Source of the DNA: an uncultured Bacteroidales bacterium
Lineage (GTDB): Bacteria > Bacteroidota > Bacteroidia > Bacteroidales > F082
NCBI GenBank assembly: GCA_946185535.1
Contig: CAMHJX010000001.1
Span: 124,001-188,000 of the forward strand
Direction: 5' to 3'
DNA: 64,000 nucleotides
Below, piece by piece: positions 1-7,091 of the stretch. How positions within the stretch are numbered: position 1 is the first letter of the stretch; the number at the start of each line of letters is the position of its first letter. The translations under genes and the position numbers were made by a program. The notes below the pieces were generated by a model. It was not told the origin of the DNA and searched no databases. It worked only from the letters and a program-made list of their open reading frames with translations.

Positions 1-562
1 TTTCAATAAACCATTTGTATCTTGAATCTGGATTCACTGCAAGGTGTGCGACAGCATGGTTATGCATCTCGGAAGTCATCATTCTTCCTGCTCCATTTTC
101 AAGCCAATCAAGAGTCATACGTAACACATTCATCGTTTCAATGTCAATCGTAGAAGACTTTAATCGATTGTTCAATTCTGACTTGTTCTCTTTCAATGCC
201 TTATTCAGCACATCATCCAATCCATCTATACTCCCCCGAACACCTCTCAAAAAATAATTGTCATTATTGACTGCAGCGATGTCGTTACCCAAAGCCTCAA
301 ATTCATTGGTCAAAAACATAATTGACCACAACTCTGAACGCGAAAAAGGATTGGTATTCTCTTCTTTCAAAGTCAACGCATAATCCTTTGCATCCTTAAC
401 TTTGGCGAAATCACCAGCTACAACCTTATCCTTGATGTAATCACGTGCTTTCACCATCAACTCCCTATTCGACTGATAATTGGCTATTTCATCCTCAATC
501 TGCGCGAAGGCCGAGAAGGCGGTCGACAGGAGGAGAGTTAGTATTAAGATTATTCGTTTCAT
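1..562 (-). CDS. Secreted protein of unknown function, 5' part only
   Basis: An open frame runs from an ATG at 562 to the window edge without a stop, giving about 187 residues; the C-terminus lies outside. It begins with a clear Sec signal peptide (MKRIILILTLLLSTAFSAFA, cleavage probably before Gln21). The rest is polar and probably helical, with many Lys, Glu and Asn, no cysteines and no motif I recognise. It is exported to the periplasm or beyond. It lies downstream of the glycogen genes on the same strand, but a 176-bp gap with a palindromic element separates them, so it is probably its own unit. No function is assigned. The gene call is secure from the signal peptide and continuous frame. 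Confidence 0.8.
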   Translation of the reverse strand, partial: MKRIILILTLLLSTAFSAFAQIEDEIANYQSNRELMVKARDYIKDKVVAGDFAKVKDAKDYALTLKEENTNPFSRSELWSIMFLTNEFEALGNDIAAVNNDNYFLRGVRGSIDGLDDVLNKALKENKSELNNRLKSSTIDIETMNVLRMTLDWLENGAGRMMTSEMHNHAVAHLAVNPDSRYKWFIE

Positions 563-615
563 AAGGATATTCATTTTATAAAAACTGACTGGGAAACACT
601 AACCTAACGCTACTT

Positions 616-703
616 CCGTCATGGCGGAGCTGCATCCGCCATCTCCTGCGCGGGAGAGAGTCCCTTTCGCATAGGAGATTGCGGGTCAAGCCCGCAATGA
701 CGG
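616..703. repeat. Three-way-junction palindromic element (REP-like)
   Basis: CCGTCAT (616-622) pairs exactly with ATGACGG (697-703) and encloses three further hairpins. ATGGCGGA (621-628) pairs with TCCGCCAT (635-642). ATCTCC plus TGCG (641-650) pairs with CGCA and GGAGAT (669-679, two-base bulge). ATTGCGGG (678-685) pairs with CCCGCAAT (691-698) around a TCAAG loop. The element fills most of the 563-738 gap. It resembles the GC-rich extragenic palindromes dispersed in many genomes; whether other copies exist cannot be seen here. It could also act as a 3' end for the glycogen genes. Confidence 0.75.
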
Positions 704-738
704 TTAAAGACTCAGTCTTGTGTTTCATAGCACTGATA

Positions 739-2025
739 TTATACCACCGACTCATAAACTGCTTTGATCTTCTTCGCGGCCAGTTCCCATTTAAGGCTAT
801 CCACTTCGTCCTTGCCTTCGTCCTTGAAGCAGTCGGCCAAGGGCTTGTAGTGGCAGAGGCCATAGATGGCGTCGGCCAAGCCGTTGATGTCCCAGAAGTC
901 GACCTTCAAGGCGTGCTTCACCACCTCCGAAACGCCCGACTGCTTGCTGATGACCACAGGCACGTTGAGACGCATGGCCTCCAACGGCACGATGCCGAAC
1001 GGCTCGGAGATGGACGGCATGACGAATACATCGGTCATGGCGAACATTTGGTCAACGGCCTCTCCCTTCAGGAAACCCGTGAAGTGGAAGTGACTGCCCA
1101 TGCCGAGTTGAGCCACACGGCGGATCATCTTCTCCAGCATGTCGCCCGTGCCCGCCATCACGAAATGGATGCTCGGGTCGACTTGATGGATCTTGTATGC
1201 CGCCTCGATGAAATATTCCGGTCCTTTCTGGTAGGTAATTCTGCCGAGGAAGGTCACCACCTTGGCATCCAAGCCACTGCGCTCGTACTCCGACTTGGGC
1301 TTGTCGTTAGGCTCGACGGCGTTGTGCACCGTGACGACCTTGTTCGGGTCGATACCGTATTTCTCAATGACGATGTTGCGCGTCAGGTTGCTCACCGTGA
1401 TCACGCGGTCGGCGGCTTCCATGCCACGTCGCTCGATGGCGTAAACATCCGTGTTGATGTTCTCGCCCGAGCGGTCAAACTCGGTGGCATGCATGTGGAC
1501 CACAAGCGGCTTGCCCGTGGTCTCCTTGGCGGCGATGCCTGCCGAATAGGTCAGCCAATCGTGGGCGTGGATGACGTCGAAGTCGTATTTCGTGGCCAAC
1601 GACGAGCCAATCAAGGCGTAGCGTGCCACCTCCTCCATCAGGTTCATGCCATATTTGCCCGAAAACTGGTAGTTGCGCGCAAACACCGAGCCGCTGCGGT
1701 TGAAGTTCTCCACCACATGACGGTCGTATTCCAGCACGTTGGCGAACTCCTCCGGCCCGACATACGGGATAATGTTGGACCCGATTTCCATGTATTGCAC
1801 ACGCTCCCAATAACTTCTGTCGGCCTCATGGTCGATGTCGATGGTCACGTCGCTGGCGTTGAGCAGACGGACGTTGCTTTCGTCCTCGTCGCCATAGGCA
1901 CGAGGCACCACAAACAGCACCTCAACACCGTTTTTGGCCAGGCCTTTGGTCATGCCGTAGCAAGCCGTTCCGAGGCCGCCAGTGATATGCGGGGGAAACT
2001 CCCACCCAAACATCAGGACTCTCAT
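739..2025 (-). CDS. Glycogen synthase-like glycosyltransferase (GT4/GT5 type)
   Basis: A 428-residue GT-B glycosyltransferase. The N-terminus has the glucan-synthase-like stretch FGWEFPPHITGGLGTACYG, where the GGLG loop binds the nucleotide sugar. HAHDWLT follows near residue 150, and the C-terminal donor-binding motif SEPFGIVPLEAM lies near residue 340. The predicted role is elongation of alpha-1,4-glucan in the cytoplasm. The start codon overlaps the stop of the debranching-enzyme gene (ATGA at 2022-2025), so the two are translationally coupled; the pairing is conserved in Bacteroidales glycogen loci. A GH57 amylase, the usual third member, is not seen in the gap behind it. The exact donor (ADP- or UDP-glucose) cannot be told from sequence. 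Confidence 0.88.
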   Translation of the reverse strand: MRVLMFGWEFPPHITGGLGTACYGMTKGLAKNGVEVLFVVPRAYGDEDESNVRLLNASDVTIDIDHEADRSYWERVQYMEIGSNIIPYVGPEEFANVLEYDRHVVENFNRSGSVFARNYQFSGKYGMNLMEEVARYALIGSSLATKYDFDVIHAHDWLTYSAGIAAKETTGKPLVVHMHATEFDRSGENINTDVYAIERRGMEAADRVITVSNLTRNIVIEKYGIDPNKVVTVHNAVEPNDKPKSEYERSGLDAKVVTFLGRITYQKGPEYFIEAAYKIHQVDPSIHFVMAGTGDMLEKMIRRVAQLGMGSHFHFTGFLKGEAVDQMFAMTDVFVMPSISEPFGIVPLEAMRLNVPVVISKQSGVSEVVKHALKVDFWDINGLADAIYGLCHYKPLADCFKDEGKDEVDSLKWELAAKKIKAVYESVV

Positions 2026-3989
2026 TTTGAGCCTCCTTTCTTGTTTAATTCCTTGATAAGATAATGGAGATAAAGCAAAGCGCCCACGCTCGTCGACTGG
2101 GAGATGCAGCCACGCGCCTCGAAGGGCGGGTTGCCGTCGTAAATCTCCGAAATCGTCCCGATGCCGTTCTCCTTGATGGCCACTTCAAAGCCTTCGTAAA
2201 GGTCCTCAAGATAAGGCAAAGAGGTCTTCCCGAACAGCTTCACAGACAAATCGGCATAAAACGCTATCAGCCAGGGGAACGCCGTGCCATTGTGGTAAGC
2301 CCTTTCGCGCTCCGAGTGGTTTCCAATGCTCACGCCTTTATAGTTTTCGTCGTTGGGCGAAAGTGAGCGTATGCCTCTTGGCGTCAGCAACTCGGAATGG
2401 GCAATATCGAAGGCGCGTTTTTGCATCGTTTCGGTCATCGGCGTGTAAGGCAAGGCCGCCGCAAGCATCATATTGGGGCGCACCTGCGCGTTGCACTCGT
2501 TACTATTCACGTAGTCATAGAAGCCATTGGTCGCCTTATTAATAAAGGTGTCGGCAAACGAGGCTTTCACCTTGTCGGCCAAATCTTTCCATTTCTTCAG
2601 CAATGCACTCTTCGGTTCAGCTGCTTCCAACAAATCAACTGCATAGCGTAAAGCATTATACCACAACGCATTGACCTCAATAGCAAGACCTGTTCTCGGT
2701 GTCCAAGGTTTGCCTTGGGCGAAGACGTTCATCCAAGTCAAGGCCAAATCGCGGTTGCCAGCATAGAGCAAGCCGTTGTCTAAGGTATGCACGTTGAAAT
2801 CGGTGCCCGCAATAAAACTCTCCAAGATGGTCGTCATCGGCTTCTTGTATTTCTTCCAGATGTCCTTCTTTTCCTTGCCGAGCATCTTCTCGTAGAGTTG
2901 CATCACATAGAAGAACCACAGCGGCGAGTCGACTGCCGTGAAATACAAGCTCTTCTGATAGTAACGGTGCGGGAAGAAGGGTCCTTGCATCCTTGAAACG
3001 AGGTAGTCCAACGCTGCGATGAAGGTCTTTTCGTCGCCTTGCGCCAACGTAATGCCAGGCAAGGCAAGGAACGTGTCGCGACTGCACGAGCCGAACCACG
3101 GGAAACCAGCCCAGAGCTTTGTGCCTTGTTCATCGCGGATGATGAACTGGTCGGCAGCCTTCAACAGGCAATCTTCGTAACTTGTTTGAGGCAGCAAACG
3201 TTTCACCTCGGCCTCGCATTGCCGCTTGATGGCCGCTGGATTTTCTTCCTGTAGGCTCACCGAAAGAATCACCGAGTCGCCTTGTTTCATCGTGAGTTCG
3301 AAGAAACCGGGGACAAACTGATCCTCGGCAGCCTCATAGCCGCGTTCTTGTTCACGGATGTAGAACATGTTGTAGTACCAATGCGGGATGTGCGTGTATT
3401 CCGCCGACCTGCTGAATTGCAGGAACAGCCGCGAATAGTCCTTATAGAGCTGCCACGACGCGCCGTTTTTCACCAATTCCGCTTTGCGGTTGGCCTCATG
3501 GTTCTCGTGCGTCAGCATGTGGACGTTACGGAAGGCCAAGAAAGGCAATATGCGAAGCGTGATGGGCACCACAGCTTCACGCAAGGTGTAGCGCACGAAG
3601 AGTCGGGCTTCGGTGGAAGAGAAAATCAGTTCCTTGTCGAGCACCACGTTGCCGATGCGGTAGGTGAGCTTCGGCATGGGGTCGGCGGTGAAGTCGCGAA
3701 GGTATTTGTGACCGCGTGGAGCGAAGATGCCATCGGGGTACATGTGTACGCCAAGGTGGAACTCCTCCTTGTTTTCAATAATGGTCTCATCAAGGCTCGA
3801 CAACAACACGTGGTTGTTATTGTCCAATTGTGGTTGAGGCACCACTAATAGTCCATGGTATTTCCGCGTATTACAGCCAATCACCGTGGTAGCGAGGAAG
3901 GCACCTAAAGCGTTGGAACGCAACACTTCACGGTTGAGCGTAAATTCCAGATTGACCAGTTTTCGTTTATCCCAAGAAATGTAACTCAT
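2022..3989 (-). CDS. Glycogen debranching enzyme (amylo-alpha-1,6-glucosidase family)
   Basis: 655 residues starting at ATG 3989 (MSYISWDKRK); an upstream in-frame extension is rejected because it would cover the promoter and has no family match. The N-terminal half is a GDE_N-type beta-sandwich domain (NTRKYHGLLV near residue 40). The C-terminal half is an (alpha/alpha)6 barrel with PWFGSCSRDTFLALPG near residue 300, which holds the catalytic acidic residues in this family, and HNGTAFPW near 580. The enzyme removes alpha-1,6 branch stubs from glycogen. It is the first gene of a two-gene unit with the glucan synthase. Identification is firm. Confidence 0.92.
   Translation of the reverse strand: MSYISWDKRKLVNLEFTLNREVLRSNALGAFLATTVIGCNTRKYHGLLVVPQPQLDNNNHVLLSSLDETIIENKEEFHLGVHMYPDGIFAPRGHKYLRDFTADPMPKLTYRIGNVVLDKELIFSSTEARLFVRYTLREAVVPITLRILPFLAFRNVHMLTHENHEANRKAELVKNGASWQLYKDYSRLFLQFSRSAEYTHIPHWYYNMFYIREQERGYEAAEDQFVPGFFELTMKQGDSVILSVSLQEENPAAIKRQCEAEVKRLLPQTSYEDCLLKAADQFIIRDEQGTKLWAGFPWFGSCSRDTFLALPGITLAQGDEKTFIAALDYLVSRMQGPFFPHRYYQKSLYFTAVDSPLWFFYVMQLYEKMLGKEKKDIWKKYKKPMTTILESFIAGTDFNVHTLDNGLLYAGNRDLALTWMNVFAQGKPWTPRTGLAIEVNALWYNALRYAVDLLEAAEPKSALLKKWKDLADKVKASFADTFINKATNGFYDYVNSNECNAQVRPNMMLAAALPYTPMTETMQKRAFDIAHSELLTPRGIRSLSPNDENYKGVSIGNHSERERAYHNGTAFPWLIAFYADLSVKLFGKTSLPYLEDLYEGFEVAIKENGIGTISEIYDGNPPFEARGCISQSTSVGALLYLHYLIKELNKKGGSK
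2032..2039 (-). promoter_or_regulatory. Strong Shine-Dalgarno for the glucan synthase gene
   Basis: Read on the minus strand, AAAGGAGG ends six bases before the ATG at 2025 and lies inside the last codons of the debranching gene. Such a full anti-16S match is unusual in this phylum and is not seen before the other genes here. It probably supports restart of translation at the ATGA overlap. Confidence 0.6.
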
Positions 3990-4025
3990 ATATATTTTTT
4001 CAAATTTTGCATAATAAACCGAGTA

Positions 4026-4054
4026 CAAAGATAATGTTTTTAGGTTTTCGCAAA
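4026..4054 (-). promoter_or_regulatory. Bacteroidota promoter for the glycogen genes
   Basis: On the minus strand TTTG (4054-4051) and TATCTTTG (4033-4026) are 17 bases apart and match the -33 TTTG and -7 TAnnTTTG boxes of Bacteroidota sigma-70 promoters. The -7 box lies 36 bases before the debranching ATG. It shares the 122-bp gap with the promoter of the peptidase on the other strand. Confidence 0.65.
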
Positions 4055-4072
4055 GAAAAAAACAACATTTTT

Positions 4073-4080
4073 TATCTTTG
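4073..4080 (+). promoter_or_regulatory. Bacteroidota -7 box for the M3 peptidase gene
   Basis: TATCTTTG followed by CAGC matches TAnnTTTG, 31 bases before the ATG at 4112. A weak -33 region (TTTTCG, ending at 4050) lies 22 bases upstream. The same TAnnTTTG-CNGC form appears before several genes in this window. Confidence 0.6.
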
Positions 4081-4111
4081 CAGCCTCGAAAACACACTAA
4101 ATTTCAATATA

Positions 4112-6241
4112 ATGACCAAAAAACTTATCAACATGATCGCATTAAGCGTCATCACATTGGCTTCTTGCACCTCGAAGCCCGAACAAAAAACCGAGGTGGT
4201 CAGCCCCAATCCCTTCCTCAGTGAGTACACGACACCTTTCCAAGTGCCGCCGTTCGGCCAAATCAAGAACGAGCATTACATGCCTGCCTTTGAAGCGGGT
4301 ATCGCCGAACAACAAGCTGAAGTTGACGCCATTGTCAACAATGCCGAAACACCGACCTTCGAGAACACCATTCTGCCTTTCGACAAGTCAGGCCAAACCT
4401 TGAATCGCGTGAGCAATGTGTTCTTCAACCTCAACGAATGCCTCACCAACGACGAGATGGTGGCCATCGCAGAACAGGTGTTGCCCATGCTCTCAAAACA
4501 CAGCGATGCCATCATGATGAACCCGAAACTCTTCGAGCGCATCGACTATGTGTTTCAGCACTGCGATGAGATGGGCCTTGATGACCAGCAGATTCGTGTG
4601 GTGAAGAAATACCACGAAGACTTCATGCGTCATGGCGCTGGTCTGCCCGCCGACAAACAAGCCGAGTTGAGCCAAATCAACGAACAACTCTCCACCTTGA
4701 GCCTGCAATTCGGCAACAACCTCCTGAAGGAAAACGCTGGCTACAAACTCGTCATTGAGAATGAAGCCGACCTTGCGGGTCTGCCACAGACCAGCATCGA
4801 TGCCGCCGCTGAACAGGCTAAGACTGACGGCATGGAAGGCAAGTGGGTGTTCACCCTCAGCAAGCCCAGCCTCATCCCCTTCCTGCAGTTTGCCGATAAC
4901 CGCGACCTGCGCGAACAGATGTACAAAGCCTACTACAACCGAGGCGACAACGGCAACGAGTACGACAACAAGCAACTCATCAACGAGATGTGCAAACTGC
5001 GCGTCCAGAAAGCCAAATTGTTTGGCTATGACAACTATGCCGACTACGTCCTTGCCGTCAACATGGCGCAAGACTCCAAGACCGTTGACAAGTTCCTCAT
5101 CGACATCTTTAACCCTGCGCAGCAACTTGCAAAAAAAGAACTCGCCGAAATGCAGGCCATTGCCAAAGCAGAAGGTGCTAACATCAAGCTGGAAGGCTGG
5201 GATTGGTGGTACTACGCCGAAAAACTCCGCAAGGCCAAATACGACTTCGACGAGAACTACATCAAGCCTTACCTCACCGTGGACAATGTCCGCAACGGCA
5301 TGTTCACTGCTGCCAACAAGTTGTACGGCATCACTTTCACCCAAAATACCAACCTGCCAGTGTATTATCCTGGTGTGGAAACTTACGAGGTAAAGGAAGC
5401 CAATGGCGATTTCCTCGGCATCCTCTACATGGACTATTTCCCGCGTGAATCGAAGAGCGGCGGTGCTTGGTGCACCAGCTTCCGCGAAAGCGGTCACGAC
5501 ATCAACGGTAAGAAGATTTATCCCGTCGTTTCTTTGGTGATGAACTTCACTCCTGCTTCGGGCGACACACCTGCCCTGCTCACTTGGGACGAAACCGAGA
5601 CCATGTGGCATGAGTTTGGTCACTCCTTGCACGCTTTCTTCTCCGACGGCCTCTACACCCGCACCTGCGGCAATGTGCCTCACGATTATGTGGAAATGCC
5701 TTCGCAAATCATGGAAAACTGGGTGGCTGAGCCCGAAGTCATTCGCATGTATGCCAAGCATTACAAGACCGGCGAAGTCATGCCAGACAGCCTCATCGCC
5801 AAGATTGAGAACAGTGCTTTGTTCAACCAAGGCTTCATGACCACTGAACTCATCGCCGCCTCCATCCTTGACATGAAGTATCACGAGCTCACTGAAGTCC
5901 AAGACCTTGACGTCGACGCTTTCGAGAAGCAGCAGATGGATGCCATCGGCCTGATGCCAGAGATCCTGCCACGCTATCGCAGCACCAACTTCAGCCACAT
6001 CTTCAACGGAGGCTATAGTGCTGGTTATTACGCTTATACATGGGCTGAAGTGCTGGACAAGGACGCCTTCAACTACTTCAAGAGTTCGGGTAACCTCTTC
6101 AATCCTGAGCTTGCAGCTTCGTTCCGCAAGAATTGCTTACAGGAATGCGGCAACGACGAAGGCATGGTGCAATACCGCAAGTTCCGCGGCCAAGATCCCG
6201 ATTATGAGCCTTATCTGAAGGCACGTGGTTTGAAACAATAA
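4112..6241 (+). CDS. M3 family oligopeptidase (Dcp/PrlC-like), lipoprotein
   Basis: 709 residues with the start placed at ATG 4112, 31 bases after a promoter box. Residues 1-17 are a lipoprotein signal ending in the lipobox LASC, so the enzyme is membrane-anchored on the outer side of the inner membrane or on the outer membrane. The zinc site HEFGH lies at residues 500-504, followed by the downstream Glu region (VEMPSQIMENW). Length and layout match peptidyl-dipeptidase Dcp and oligopeptidase A of family M3. It would trim short peptides in the periplasm. It is a single-gene unit, divergent from the glycogen genes, with a strong terminator. Whether it is a dipeptidyl carboxypeptidase or an endopeptidase is open. 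Confidence 0.93.
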   Translation: MTKKLINMIALSVITLASCTSKPEQKTEVVSPNPFLSEYTTPFQVPPFGQIKNEHYMPAFEAGIAEQQAEVDAIVNNAETPTFENTILPFDKSGQTLNRVSNVFFNLNECLTNDEMVAIAEQVLPMLSKHSDAIMMNPKLFERIDYVFQHCDEMGLDDQQIRVVKKYHEDFMRHGAGLPADKQAELSQINEQLSTLSLQFGNNLLKENAGYKLVIENEADLAGLPQTSIDAAAEQAKTDGMEGKWVFTLSKPSLIPFLQFADNRDLREQMYKAYYNRGDNGNEYDNKQLINEMCKLRVQKAKLFGYDNYADYVLAVNMAQDSKTVDKFLIDIFNPAQQLAKKELAEMQAIAKAEGANIKLEGWDWWYYAEKLRKAKYDFDENYIKPYLTVDNVRNGMFTAANKLYGITFTQNTNLPVYYPGVETYEVKEANGDFLGILYMDYFPRESKSGGAWCTSFRESGHDINGKKIYPVVSLVMNFTPASGDTPALLTWDETETMWHEFGHSLHAFFSDGLYTRTCGNVPHDYVEMPSQIMENWVAEPEVIRMYAKHYKTGEVMPDSLIAKIENSALFNQGFMTTELIAASILDMKYHELTEVQDLDVDAFEKQQMDAIGLMPEILPRYRSTNFSHIFNGGYSAGYYAYTWAEVLDKDAFNYFKSSGNLFNPELAASFRKNCLQECGNDEGMVQYRKFRGQDPDYEPYLKARGLKQ

Positions 6242-6286
6242 TGGTTGCAGGTCCACCATGACATGGTAGCACTATGCCTAAACGCA

Positions 6287-6326
6287 AACAATCCCGGTGA
6301 GGAAACCTCATCGGGATTGTTGTTTT
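6287..6326 (+). terminator. Strong intrinsic terminator after the M3 peptidase
   Basis: A 16-bp stem (6287-6302 with 6306-6321, one G-T pair, AAA loop) is followed by GTTTT. It sits between convergent genes and may also stop transcription coming from cpsB on the other strand, although the T-run on that side is poor. Confidence 0.85.
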
Positions 6327-6354
6327 AACAGAGGAAATAATAGACAAATTGAAA

Positions 6355-7083
6355 TCAGCCGACCAACTTCTTATTATTCTCAATCAGCTGTTCCAATCGC
6401 TCAATGTCTTTATTGCTCAAACGAATCTCAGGAAGGAAACGCTCATAATTACTTAATCTATGCATGTCGGAACCCACATAATCATACAAGCCCTCTTTTA
6501 GCAGGTAATGCGACTTGGCAACAGCAGTGCTTCCATAAGCACCTGCAAGAGACAGAATATTCAGTTGGAACTTGTACCTTTTGTCAATCCACTTGAAATA
6601 ATCATCTTTCCTGGCATATTCGTAGCGTTCGGGATGGGCAATGACGGGTTGGTAGTCAGCACACATAATCTCATAGAGCATATCAGAGACGCCATGTTCA
6701 CACATCAAATAGGAAGTTTCGCACAGCACATGAGTGCCTTCCTTGTCCAAGGTCAGAAAACCCTGTTTGAAATGCTCCAAAAACCGAGCATCCATCATAT
6801 ACTCAGCAGCAAGATGCAACTCAATGCCACATGCTTTGGCAGCTTCAGCCTTGAAGTCTTCAAACTTGGCAGTGATAGAAGTGCGGTCATTGTCAGGATA
6901 ATCCTTCATGAAATGGGGTGTCAGCACCATTTTCTTTATGCCATGTTCTTCTAGTTTCTTCAAGGCATGCAAGGATTTCTCTACGGTTGAAAAACCATCG
7001 TCAACACCAGGAAGAATGTGGCAATGCACATCGCATGCACCCTCAAAAATGCCTTGTGGCAGCTTTTTACGGAGACCAAACAT
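6355..7083 (-). CDS. cpsB: CpsB/YwqE-type tyrosine-protein phosphatase (PHP domain)
   Basis: 242 residues. The PHP metal-binding signature CDVHCHILPGVDDG is at 17-30 (His20 and His22), with further ligand regions HF (near 61), HPERYEYA (near 155) and SDMHR (near 211). These are the manganese-dependent phosphatases that dephosphorylate BY-kinases of capsule loci. The gene follows wzc by 8 bp, so it almost certainly acts on the tyrosine-rich tail of that kinase. It is the last gene of the wza-wzc-cpsB unit. The family is clear; the symbol is by homology to the Gram-positive gene. Confidence 0.92.
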   Translation of the reverse strand: MFGLRKKLPQGIFEGACDVHCHILPGVDDGFSTVEKSLHALKKLEEHGIKKMVLTPHFMKDYPDNDRTSITAKFEDFKAEAAKACGIELHLAAEYMMDARFLEHFKQGFLTLDKEGTHVLCETSYLMCEHGVSDMLYEIMCADYQPVIAHPERYEYARKDDYFKWIDKRYKFQLNILSLAGAYGSTAVAKSHYLLKEGLYDYVGSDMHRLSNYERFLPEIRLSNKDIERLEQLIENNKKLVG

Positions 7084-7091
7084 AACTTTTA

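Noticed and set aside
679-2064. Long plus-strand open frame of 461 codons opposite the glucan synthase gene
   Set aside because: It is the antisense shadow of a well-conserved gene with clear GT4 motifs; its translation is rich in His, Val and Leu and has no recognisable domain.
2022-4097. Longer debranching-enzyme start at 4097
   Set aside because: The 36 extra residues are Cys- and aromatic-rich, run through a promoter box and have no family match; ATG 3989 is used.
4493-5998. Minus-strand open frame of 501 codons opposite the M3 peptidase gene
   Set aside because: Shadow of the HEFGH-containing peptidase; no ribosome-binding or promoter signal and a biased composition.
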